Assembly (NCBI GenBank): GCA_026545225.1
Contig: CM048850.1
Location: forward strand, 5,212,001-5,276,000
Direction: 5' to 3'
Source: Cornus controversa
Lineage: Eukaryota > Streptophyta > Magnoliopsida > Cornales > Cornaceae
Length of the DNA stretch: 64,000 nt
Positions 11,411-22,592 of this stretch are shown in pieces. Both the position numbers and the translations under genes were made by a program. The stretch's first letter is position 1; every line of letters starts with the position of its first letter. The notes below the pieces were generated by a model that made no database searches, was not told where the DNA came from, and was given only the letters and a program-made list of their open reading frames with translations.

Positions 11411-14300
11411 ACAAGATATTATAGATTTTTGTACTTTTGTATGCATCATTTTGTAATTCCTCCAATTCACTCAATTGGAGCTTCCAGCTAAAGCCAGCCA
11501 ATTTCATCTCAAAATTGAATTTCTTGATAGCCCAAAAGGGTTTGATCTCAAACTCTATTGGTAAGTGACATGCTTTTTCATATAGTAGACGATATGGTGA
11601 CATGTCAATCGAGGTTTTATAAGCTGTTCAGTACACCCATAATGCATCATTTAAGCGTTGTGACCAATCTTTGCGATCGGGGTGAATCATTTTTTTAAGG
11701 ATGTGCTTAATTTCCCTATTAGGTACTTCTACTTGGTCGCTCATTTGAGGGTGGTAAGGTTTAGTAATCTTATGGGTGACGAAGTACTTGAATAGCAAGG
11801 TTCATAGGAACCGATTGCAAAAGTGTTTGCTTCCGTCACTGATTATGACGCATGGCATACCAAAATGACTGACTATGTTCATTTAGAGGAACTTAATCAT
11901 GATTATTTGGTCATTGCTTCTGGTAGCCACTGCCTTAACCCATTTAGATACATAATCCACCACCACAAGTATGAACTCAAAATTGGTGGATTGTGGAAAC
12001 GGGACTATGAAGTTGATGCCTAAACATCGAATATCTCAACGATAAAGATAGGTTTTAAAGGCATCATATCCTTATGGGACATAGCACTAAGGTGCTGACA
12101 TAGCTCACAAGAGTGGTAGAATGAGTATGTATCCCAATGCATAGATGGCTAGAAGAAACCGCATTGAAGAATTTTAGAGGCAGTCTTCTTAGCACTAAAA
12201 TGGCCTCCTCATTCAAGCATATGGCAGAAAGTAAAAATGTTTGGAATCTCACTCTCTGGCACACACTAGAGGATAATTTAATCAAGGAAATACTTGAATA
12301 GCTGAGGATCGTCCTAAAAGAATATACGTACTTGGGAAAAGAATGATCCTTTCTTGTTTGGACCAAGAGGAGGGGATTTTTCCGATAGCTACAAAATTTT
12401 CAATATCAGTATACCATAGAAGTGTCTCATGAGACCTCAAAAAGTTGCTCATCCGAGAAGGACTCGCAAACTGGAATTGGATCATGGTGGCACCCAATAA
12501 GAATCTAAGACAAGTGATCAGCCACCACGTTCTTAGTACCCTTCTTATCATAGATCTCAAAATTAAATTATTGTAACAAGAGTATCCATCAGATTAGCTG
12601 GGGTTTAGTGTCTTTCTTGGCCAACAAATGCCTTAGGGTGGTATGGTCAGAATAGATAATTACCTTGGATCTTAACAGATATGATCTAAATTTATCCATG
12701 GCATACACTACCGCAAGTAATTCCTTTTTCATTGTTTTATAGTTCATTTGAGTCTCGAAAAGGGTTTTACTTATATAGTAGATAGCATATGGCAATTTGT
12801 CTATACGTTTCCCTAAGACAACACCCATAACATAGTAGGATACGTCACACTTGATCTCAAATGGGATAGCCCAATTAGGGAGGGTAAGAATTCAAGCAGT
12901 TGATAGGAGATTGTAGAGATTCTCAAAAGATTCAAGGCAAGATTTATCAAAGTGGAATAAAATGTCTTTCTCAAGAAGTTGACACAAAGATCGAGAAATA
13001 TTGGTAAAGTCCTTGATGAAACGGTGGTAAAATCCCACATGTCTAAGGAATGAACGAATGCCCATCACTGATGAAGGTGGAAGAAGCTTAGATATGAGTT
13101 CAACCTTGGAGGAATGAACGAATTCCCATCACTGATCAAACACAATGCCCTCTTGAACCATAAAATGGCTCTTTTCCCAACTAAGGATTAAATTTGTGTC
13201 CTTACAATGCTTAAGTACAAGTGTAAGATTATAAAAACACGATTCAAAAGAAGGTCCAAAGATGAAAAAATCATCCATGTACACTTCTAAATACTTCTCC
13301 ACCATGTTCAAAAAGATAGACACCATACACTGTTGAAAATTTTTCAGTGCATTGCATAGCCTAAAGAGCATACGTCTATATGCAAACATTCCAAATGGAC
13401 AGATGAGCATACGTCTATATGCATACGTCTATACCTTGGTCTTGCGAGTCTGTGGCCACTTGATTATAGTTGGAGTATCCATCTAGAAAGTAAAAAAACT
13501 TTGACCCACAAGCCTCTCTAGGATTTGATCAATAAATGGAAGTGGAAAAAGTTCTTTCCTAGTAGAAGAATTTAGCTTCTTATAATCAATGTAGGCACTC
13601 CAATTGGAAGTGGTGTGTTGAGGAACTAATTCTCTTTGTTCATGTAAGAGCACGGTGATGCCAAATTTCTTTGACACCACTTGTGTGGGACTTACCCACT
13701 TGTTATTTGAGATGGGGCAAATAATACCAGCATCTAGCAATTTAACAATCTCTTTCATAACTACTTCCTTCATGTTAGGATTAAGCCTACGCTGCGCCTC
13801 TCTTGAGGTCTTTGTATCATCTTTGAAGTGTATACGGTGCATACAAATGGAAGGATCTATGCCTTTAAGATTCGTAACCCTCCACCTTATAGCTCCCTTA
13901 TGCTCCTTAAGCACCGTTATTAGTGAACACTCTTGGTCATTTGTTAGACTTGAAGGAATGATGACCAAAAGAGTGTCACGTGGGCCTAGGAATAAATACT
14001 TGAGAGTAACCAGTAAAGGCTTGAACTTAAGTTGTGGTGGAGATATAAGGGATGGAATTGGTTGAGTACTTAAAAGAGGAAGAAGAGGCTCGATTTGTGC
14101 TCTCCATTTCAAAAAGTCCATTATAATGGTGGCATCAAGCATTGCGTTAACATCATGAATTAATTTCTCGATGTCAAAGTTGTCACAACTAATTTGACTT
14201 AGGCACACCTCTAAAGGATCTTTGGTCAAAAGATGAGGGATCAATTCTTCAACAAGCTCATCCACAATATCAATACAAAATTACTCACATTCTTTCTTTC
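11410..14300 (-). pseudogene. pol: Athila-type pol remnant (RT, RNase H, integrase)
   Basis: Reading right to left: post-protease linker and RT N terminus (14265-13483; KKLNSSTRKELFPLPFIDQI), RT palm (13410-13129, with intact catalytic YMDD followed by FFIFG), RT thumb and RNase H (13040-12530; [35 protein letters not shown]), then integrase (about 12370-11410; CELCQHLSAMSHKD zinc-binding part and the C-terminal MSPYRLLYEKACHLP). Several stops and frameshifts separate these blocks. Small local duplications occur at 13030-13135 and 13370-13435. No protease is seen: the gag tail at 14320-14400 runs into sequence that normally follows the protease. Not functional. Confidence 0.85.
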
Positions 14301-14470
14301 TCATTTTATCAATCGGGTTTTCTTACACTCTACCACTCCTTAGAGTAGTAAGTGATTGAGTTTGTTCTTGGTTAAACTCAAAGGAACACATGCTCTAGGA
14401 TGGTGAGAGGTGTGGAAAGTTGTGTTTTTTCCTTCTCTAGAGTCCTATCTTTTCACAATTGTGTCCATTG
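14300..14470 (-). pseudogene. Athila gag C-terminal tail joined to post-protease linker
   Basis: The minus-strand frame at about 14320-14400 gives SLTTLRSGRV, the conserved gag tail seen in all three gags here. It is followed directly by DELVEELIPHLL-type linker sequence. This implies deletion of roughly 1 kb that would hold the protease. The sequence loses recognisable similarity near 14470, where long-LTR sequence begins. Confidence 0.6.
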
Positions 14471-14869
14471 TGTTGGTGGTAGCATGTGGGTTTGAAGTGG
14501 GTGAGTGTAAGAAATTGATACATAGGCATTATGTGCTCAATTTGGTGTATATGTGAAAAATGTGTGCCAAGTAACATATATGTGATTATATGTGAAAATG
14601 TGGTTGTTGAATGCATGTTAGTTCTATGTACTAAAATTATGCATTGAGTGTAGCATGAGTAAAATATGCTAATTTTGAAGTTGTATGCATATGAGATGAT
14701 ATATGCATGTGTTATACATATATGTGCTATATGTGGTGTATGGTGATGAGGAACATACTTTTACTTCATTTTAGTATCAATGAACATGAGTTGAGCATGA
14801 AAATAAAATGCCATGTGTTTTATGCATTCATATTGCATATGTGGGAAGTTGCGGAAAAAATGACGCAAA

Positions 14870-15210
14870 TGAGGTACACGGGGCTTCGGAGTGGTCCAAC
14901 CGTGTGGTGGAATGTGGTGAAATTATCCACTATGTATGGCCCTCGGAGTGGACCCGACATATTAAGGCTTAATGCCTAGGATTGGAGTATGTCCAATACT
15001 AATGACCCCTCGGAGTTGTCCCGGTCATTAGATGGTTATCGGAGAATGTCCAAGATTTATGAGCCTCGGAGTTGTCCCCTCACTCTATGGTAATCCTATA
15101 CATTGCTATGGTAGAATGACCTTTCGGAGTTGTCCTGGTCATTGGATGGTTAGAGGAGGTGTCTAAGGTTACATGATCCTCGGAGCGGGCCAATCATGTG
15201 GGGTATCGGA
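14870..15210. repeat. Imperfect tandem array CTCGGAGTNGTCC
   Basis: Roughly six units of 50-60 bp alternate CTCGGAGTGGACCC/GAGTTGTCCC with GGAGTATGTCC-type boxes. The same array, better preserved, lies in the solo LTR at 51660-51813 and 59340-59600. Confidence 0.8.
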
Positions 15211-16256
15211 TGAGGACCGAGAGAGAGAGCATTTACTTTCCTTAATGCTTTTATGCTTGAACATGTTATACATGATTCGTGAAATATGCAATCCTCTTTA
15301 ATTGCATTGTTAAATTGTTTATGAGATTGTGGATGTGGCATGTAGTGTATTCATATGCATTCCATGTAGGTCGGTGTCGAGTCGGCACTTAGAAGGGTTG
15401 GGGAACCTTTACTGAGCCGCAGTGGTGCTCACCCCTTTATTCTAAACTCTTTTACAGATAAAGCACCGATGACGGATGGGAATTGAGTGTCCAAGAAGAG
15501 TTCTAGTTATATTTTGCTATATTTTGGACATATGTACTTTTGGCTATCTGTGCCGGCTTGTGGCACGGTAATGATCTAGTTGTAGTCATGGTAGAATTTG
15601 TTGCATTTTGAACCTTTTGTATGAATTCTTGTAATGATTATAAACTTGGAAAAATTATATGAATGATATGTATCTTTTGAAAAAAGGGTGTAATGGAGAT
15701 GTATGGTACCATAGGACCATTTTCCTCTTTTGTTATGATTTCTTGCAATGGTTAATCATGAGCAAATGGAGTATGGAAAGTATGTATGCATGAGTTATGG
15801 AGTGAAGATGGTAAGAAAAATAGATGGAATTACATTTCAAGTATGAAATGCAGGTTATGTGAATTTATTTGATGGCCATTGAGGCATTAGAGTAGCCATT
15901 GAGGGGACACATGCCCAAAAGTGTCCAATTTGAGTTCAAAGAGTGAATGAAATTTATGTATATAGTAAGAGAATTGTGTTAGCTTCGATTTGATGGGTCA
16001 TGGACCTTGTTTGGATTTAAATTGAGAAAGATATGCATGTTTTAGTGCAAGAGTGGTTAATCTAACCCACACCCACTAATTTGAGCATAACTTGAGTTAT
16101 GGTTGGTATTTTTGGATGATTCAAATTTTGTTAGAAACTAGACATGTTGAGGATGATCCATGTCAAATTTCAAGTCAAACGGACTTACGGATTGAGAGAT
16201 ATTCGCATTTGAATTCAGGTTGAGGAGTGTTGTCAAAATTCGGGTCTGGTGCAGTT

Positions 16257-16408
16257 TGAGGCGGCTCAAAGTCAACTTTGAGGCGCCTGAAAATCTTTAA
16301 GGTGACTCAAAGTTGAGTTTGAGGCACCTCAAAGTGCTATTTTTGAAATTTTGGACTCACAAGAAGTTCCAGGCGCCTCAAAATCGAGTTTGGGGCGCCT
16401 CAAAGTCC
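16257..16408. repeat. Palindrome cluster, GAGGCGCCTC type
   Basis: Five to six copies or near copies of GAGGCGCCTCAAAGT, several containing the perfect palindrome GGCGCC, in 150 bp of LTR sequence shortly before the LTR 3' end. Confidence 0.8.
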
Positions 16409-16639
16409 TGTAAACCTTAAAAATGGGGAATTTTATGATTTTTCATGATCTAAGAGTGGAAATGAAATGTCATGGATGCATAGACCGATGTGTGGCCCAT
16501 TGGGATGGATAGTGATGAGAATACGCATAGATAATTACATGTGTATGATTAGCTTCCGCAGTAATTCGAGGGAATTGAGGAGGTTAATGAACGAGTTCAC
16601 CTCCGGTTTCCCCGGGAGTCGGGAAATTGGGGCGTGACA

Positions 16640-18116
16640 CCACCGGTCCCCATATATTGGGACCGGTCCAACTTCTCTCAGAACTTTCAAAATTCAACAT
16701 GTCTGAAAAGTCCAACCGGTCCCCAAATATTAGGACCGGTCTGACTTTTCTCAGGACTTGGGAAATTCTAAGTGTCTGCAAAAGTCCCACTGGTACTCAA
16801 TTTTCAGGACTAGTCCGACTTAGCTGATGAGCGCGAAAACCTTCTTTTTGATCCGAATTGGTTTCCTAGTCAACCAAAACTTCTCTAAAACTTTCCTTAG
16901 GTGTTTTAAACTTATTTTCCAAGTAGACTAAGGATTCTAAATCTTATAAATACCTTTTTATGCTTCAACCTAAAAAAAGGAGAAATAAGAGACTCAATGA
17001 TTTAACTGTTAGAGACAAGAATATATTTTTGGAAGCTAAAAGAGGAATTGATGAGAGAAAATCTTTATTGATTTTATTTATGAGAGCACACACACACGAA
17101 GTGTTTAAGTTGTGATATTCTTCTTCATCTGATCAACGGAATCGTCAAGACAACATTAGTCTACAAAGTTTGATCAAGAGTAGCAGAGGTGGTTCCTTAA
17201 AACTACAAGGAGTTTTTCTGAAGAGGAAGAGAAACGATCACTACGAAGGGAACGAAATACTTGTTGAGTATTTTTGTTCTTTCAACTACCCTTCTGGAAG
17301 AATTGTGGCGTTAGCGGGGAGTCTGCAGCAGTTTGACGTGTTGTCGCAATTGTAAGCCTGAGGTGTTTAGCATCAAGTTCTTGTCAGAGTGGAGTGGGTG
17401 TGAGTCTGGGACAAAGTCTGATGTACTTTGTTTCGAGATAGTGGATTGGTTTCTCTGAGGTTTCTGCCTCACCCCCGTGGTTTTTCCCGACTTGGGTTTC
17501 AACATAAAATTTCTGGTATCATCTCTAACTTTTCCTTGTTTTATTAATTTGTGATTGGTTTGGATGCTTATTTGATAATAATTGTAGGTAATTAATCAAT
17601 CATAAATATTGGGCAAGATGACCTAGTCACTCCCCTTTAGGTCTAAGGATTAGCATCTCACTCTAAATTAACTGAACCGTTTCCGTACCACGTAATTCAT
17701 AATTAAACACAACTCTTATTCAGTGTCATTCATCTTTCATGTAATCTATCTTTAAATCCAATTTCCTTTACCGTTATTTATCTTTCTAGTATCTTTGCTT
17801 TTCATGTCAATTTACTTTCCTTGTAAATTTAATTTTCAGTCTCTGAATTTTTCTTGCACTGTCTTTTAATTCAACCTTCTTTCCTTTCTAATATATTGCA
17901 ATTCTTTTAGAAATCCTCTTCATTGTAGAAAAAAAAAATTTCTGAGGAGTTTAGTATTCTCTCTCTCTAAAACAATCGCCTAATCTTATATTATTCTTAA
18001 AAAAATATACTTTGTTCAATTAACCTTTGTTCTCATTGAACCGATTGAATGGTTCTGGGACACCCACAACATACGCTGAATTCATCGACTGATCAAGTCA
18101 ATTTAGTGGACGAACA
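16640..18116 (+). mobile_element. Truncated LTR-like sequence ending GACGAACA
   Basis: The last 240 bp (about 17880-18116) resemble the end of the solo LTR at 20306-21582: GAGGAGTTTAGTATTCTCTC versus AAGGAGTTTGATATTCTCTC, then a TCTGG(G/C)AC(A/G)CCC box, then CGAACA. The block at 17440-17515 (CCGTGGTTTTTCCCGAC, then ATTTCTGGTATCATC) resembles copia-type LTR ends. The left part (16641-16817) holds three inverted pairs around ACCGGTCC. No coding sequence was found. Boundaries and class are uncertain. Confidence 0.4.
16641..16817. repeat. Inverted repeats with ACCGGTCC cores
   Basis: Three successive units of about 65-70 bp have the form ACCGGTCCCC - AT-rich centre - GGGACCGGT, degenerating from left to right (the third is ACTGGTACT...AGGACTAGTCC). 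Each could fold as a hairpin. Confidence 0.75.
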
Positions 18117-20305
18117 CAAGGATAATGGTGAGCATTCATTGTAGAAGATACCACGTGTCAAAATATCACTTGGTGTTGTAGACCTTCTCACAAAGATGGT
18201 AACAATAGTTTCAAAAAGTAACTTTGGAAACCAATAATAATATTTTATTATTTTTAACTGCATAAAAGATTATGGTAAACATAATTAAGAAAAGAGAATG
18301 AATTGGAATTTTGAAAAGTTAGAATTTTTGGAGGGTTTTGGCAATTAATTAATGGAAGTTTTTAATTGTTAGTGAACTATTATGTAGTTTAGAGAAATAT
18401 TATTAATATTTTTTTATTTCAAAAGGTACTAATATATAAAACAAAAAAATTTATACACTCTTAAAATATAGTTTTTTTTTTTAATTTTTTAGCTACTTGA
18501 CAACTGTGTCATGCCCCTTAAAATATGGTTTGAGAACTTCTACATTCAAATAAAACATGCACGGTTTTATTTATATACGGAATAAAATATGTTCAGATTT
18601 CTTTCTCTTCTATTTTTTTCACTTTCACCGAGTACCTCGAAAAGGACATTTCTATTTTTTTTCACTTTCACCGAGTACTCGAAAAGGACATATTCTACTA
18701 TTCAATTAGTACATGATTTCATGCATTACCTACTACTTTTAATATTGGGCCAATACCAAATAAACAAGTTTATGAGACTTCAAAGCAGACCTCGGAAACT
18801 AAAATCTTATATAATACTCCATATATTATACACATGTTAGCAATCACCCAATATCTTTCAGACACTTTACCGAGTACCTTCCTACTACTATTTTTTTTTT
18901 TAACTACTTTTTACCTATCATCTAGTTTTTTATATAACATCATTGCATTTGTATTAATATACACTCACTTGTCATATTCCTAACTTATAAATAGATTTTT
19001 TTTACTACTATTCAATAAAATTCTCCAATCATGAGCTGATCTTATTAGTGAAAGGAGGTAGATGTCATACAAAAAATGTGATTTTTTTTTTATTCATTTT
19101 ATTCTTATAAGAATCAAGCTAGCTAATGTCCACTAGTCAAATGTTAATTAGGGATAAGTACAAACTTTTCGCAATATATATATATATATTTATTTATTTA
19201 TTGTTTTTATTGTAAATTATAAAATTGAGAACAAAAAAATCATGTTTGTGTCCACTTCTTTATTTTGTTTTGGGTCAAAACAATCGACCATATATGGCCG
19301 AAAGTAAAAGCCATAAAAAGATGATTTCTAGTGATTTCAAGACGAAACAAGCTAAACACGCTGAGTCCGGGTTATATCTTACTGTACACTTATTTTATCC
19401 TATGCTTTTCAATGCCACAGCCACACATATCTCACCGTAGATTTGCTTCTTTATATATATATATATATCTATATATCTATATAGAAGTCTCATATCATGA
19501 TATTGTATAACCTACCACCCGCCAAGTTGAGTATATACCTTGATTAATATTACTTTAGGTAATAACTTATTTTGTTAGAAGATTTTTTAAATATCACTGG
19601 TCCACTGTCAAGGTTGATTTAGTTCTTATACAAGTCTCATTAATTTTTGCTTAATATATAATTAAATAAGGATAGATAATTATTATTGAACACCTGCTGA
19701 CTCTCATTAAAGCAGCCAAGGGGTATGAAATATGAACATTAGTAAAATCAATTATTAATGACTGCAAGAAATGTAAGCAAGTTTCAGGAATTTTCAGATT
19801 GACAATTTGGGCAAAATTGTGATAAGAAAGTTGGAGTTTCAGAGTAGTGAATTTATAAAATAATGTCCAAAATTATTTATTTCTGTTATCTTTGTATATA
19901 TCCTAGTAACCTGTAAAGGTCAGACCTGGTCCCTAGATAATGAATTAAAATTACCTAACGAGAAACCAGCCATATGCTAGACTCCTAGATTTTAATTACT
20001 AGTACGAAAGTTTGTCATTCTTTTTATTTAGTGTTCTAAGTTTTGGACTTGTAAGGGGTTTATGTTATGCTACGTAAAGCTTTATTTTCTTTCTTCTAAG
20101 ACTTATTTCCTTTCCATAATAAAGACTTGAATCCCTCTTGAGGTTCTAAGATATGTTATATCTGTTGTTGAATTATCACTTTTTACAATTAATATTAAAG
20201 GCATATTAAAAAGAAAAAGAAAAAAGAAAAACAAGTATTTTGTAAGCACACCATCTTTTAAGTTAGAAATCACTAAAGAAAATTTTGTGCAACATATATA
20301 CAATG
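18117..20305. other. AT-rich intergenic sequence, nothing recognised
   Basis: No coding frame, RNA gene or terminal-repeat element is supported. It contains a direct tandem duplication of about 43 bp at 18603-18690 (TTTTTTTCACTTTCACCGAG motif twice) and simple AT tracts near 19172-19202 and 19453-19482. This may be the least transposon-dense part of the window. Confidence 0.6.
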
Positions 20306-21582
20306 TGTTGACACCCAAAATGGCGTGACACGTGACTGTCACTTTGGTGTTGATATGGATAAGAAATTAGTATATACATGGAAAGAGAAACAAGTTAACC
20401 AAGAGATAAAAACAAGTCTTGATTTGGGAATATGAGTATTAGTGGAATTGAACTCTATCAAGAGTCCATAAAAATGATAACTCTGACGGCTGATATATAT
20501 ATATAGTTTACATTGAAGATGGATTGTTACAAGTGTATGCTATATTAATGGGAAGGTATTTGCTAAACTATGGACTCTGTGAAGGCTGACGGCTACGATA
20601 GTAGGCTATTAGGGGTAAGGCTGGTTGTGTGCATAAGTCCAAGTATGATTTGGACTCTTTGAGAGTTTAGGGGATAGAGTGATCCACACTTTGGAATCTA
20701 GCTAAGTCTCAGGCAAAACAGAAAATAGGTATTGATGAATTTTTCATGGATAAGGACTCTTATAATCAAGTTACTACTATGAAACTAGCAATACATAATG
20801 TACGTATAACATGGTCTGCGTATATGTATGAATTAGTTTGTATTGAATAAGGACTCCTATAAATTTGGACTACATTGGAAGACTTTGGGGAATCATGGAC
20901 TCTGTACAAATGAATGCTCAATTGAGGATGAAGTTGAGTGAAACTTGGACTCTAGGAAGGCTGACGTGGAAGGAGTTACATTATTGGGGCTTGAAGACAC
21001 GTGCATTGACAGATATTTGTTTATTTCTTTTTATGTAATTGTTTTATTTCAGTATTATCTTGTAACTCAGAGTTAGAGATTAGATATGTAAGTTTTCGAT
21101 AAATAAACGCAGAGAACTCTATATTAAGGGTTCCACAACCACGTCAAAACAATTGCATCATGTGCAATCTTTTTCAAACACAATATTCTACCAGAATATT
21201 GCTCTAATCTCTACTTATTCTACATTTTTCTCATAAATTTCTTGCTCCCTAACTCTTCTAATTAGTCTATCTATCTACATCTTCCTCAATTTCTATCTTC
21301 TTCCTTGCTATCTCCCTCCTTTTACCTCCCCCCTTGCTATGATTCAGTCTCGCAATTCTTTGCGCACAATTAAAAGTCCTCTTAATTAAGGCAAAAAAGA
21401 ACTCAATAAGGAGTTTGATATTCTCTCTCCCTAGCCAATCATCTGATCTAACACAAATTTAAAAGGAGATACTTGTGTTTGACCAACTAATTCAATATTG
21501 AGCTAACTTCACTGCTCTGGCACGCCCGCACACACGCCGACAATTCAATTTGCTTGCCTGGTTGATTAATTGATATCGAACA
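20306..21582 (+). mobile_element. Solo LTR (~1.28 kb), TSD CAATG
   Basis: Begins TGTTGACACCC and ends CGAACA; flanked by CAATG at 20301-20305 and 21583-21587. The start resembles Tat/Ogre-type gypsy LTRs, which is an inference from the terminal motif only. TGGACTCT-like boxes recur about six times between 20560 and 20955. A CTCTGGCACGCCCGC box precedes the 3' end and has a relative at about 18053. No PBS or PPT adjoins, so internal sequence was probably removed by LTR-LTR recombination. Confidence 0.75.
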
Positions 21583-22064
21583 CAATGTCAAATATGTTAA
21601 TTGTTTGGATTAATTTTTTTAAAATTAATTATTATATTTTTATATTTAAATTCAGTTTATGGAATCTTTTTTGCTGAGAAGTAACCCAAGAGGTGTTTGT
21701 CTACCTAATTGTTTAGTACAATTTTTGTTACTCGAGCTCAAGCCAAGTTTGAATGCTGGTTGAGTTTGGGCATGAAATTATAGGTTGAAGGTTCATATTT
21801 AAGGATTTATTAGATGGTCGTTCCCCATCATTATGTTATCTTATTAATGGTTCTTGACCATAAACCACTTAGTAGTACACTCTAATCAAAACACATGTTC
21901 AAGTTTTAATGATGTAGAAATTATCATGATCTGGTTCGACGTGCCTTTCTATAAAATAGAAGAGATATGAGCGTGTTAGCGGGGTGTCGGCCACGTATAC
22001 TTTGACGATTAAATTAGTATTTATGATCATATAAATAGAAAAGTCCTTCTGTAATTAATATTGT
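21583..22064. other. AT-rich flank, nothing recognised
   Basis: Short stretch between the solo LTR and the chromovirus 5' LTR. No coding potential or repeat structure was noticed. Bases 22060-22064 (ATTGT) are the presumed left target-site copy of the chromovirus. Confidence 0.5.
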
Positions 22065-22549
22065 TGTCAGGCCCCAAAATTCGAGCCACTGGAGTCCCCC
22101 CATAAGGACCGAGACCACTTTTGATTGATTTTTCTTTAAATTCATTTATTGCCATACTAATGCTTTAAATGATTATTTATGTGTTTTAAATATAAAATAC
22201 ATGTTTAGATAAATTATTTAAGGTTTGAAAATTTTTTTGGAGCATTTGACAAAAGTTGACTTTTTTGGATTCGGTTAACCCGGGTGCGTGGCCCCGTTGA
22301 CCCACAAAATTTGAAAGTGTCAAAATGGCCTAAAATTCATAGGGTAGCTTAAAGAAAAATATTTGACGTGATACGGAATCAATGTCATGTCAATCGGAGT
22401 TACAAAACTCTAAAAATGAGCCCGAAAAGGTTTAGGGAATGGTGATGGCATTTTTGTGAATAAGAGTAGGTCTTATTGCTATAAATAGCAAAGTGAGAGA
22501 TTTCAATTCATTCTTTCTCCTTCATCAATCGTGAGTGAGTCTATATATC

Positions 22550-22552
<3 letters not shown>

Positions 22553-22590
<38 letters not shown>
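22553..22590. repeat. (GT)n microsatellite
   Basis: Nearly perfect TG repeats of about 19 units within the chromovirus 5' LTR. A shorter (TG)n run lies near 24976-24996. Confidence 0.95.

Positions 22591-22592
<2 letters not shown>

Larger units (their letters stand above)
14471..16639 (+). mobile_element. Long chromovirus-type LTR, 3' part
   Basis: Plus-strand LTR ending GGGGCGTGACA at 16639; the left part is lost. It contains a tandem array (14870-15210, CTCGGAGTNGTCC units) closely matching 51660-51800 and 59340-59600. It also has the conserved splice-acceptor-like block (15410-15475) and a palindrome cluster 230-380 bp before its 3' end. No tRNA-Met PBS follows, so it is a solo or truncated LTR. 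The left boundary is approximate. Confidence 0.7.

Noticed and set aside
18589..18840. Small host gene at 18589-18840
   Set aside because: The frame covers a 43-bp tandem duplication and AT-rich sequence; no motif, weak composition.
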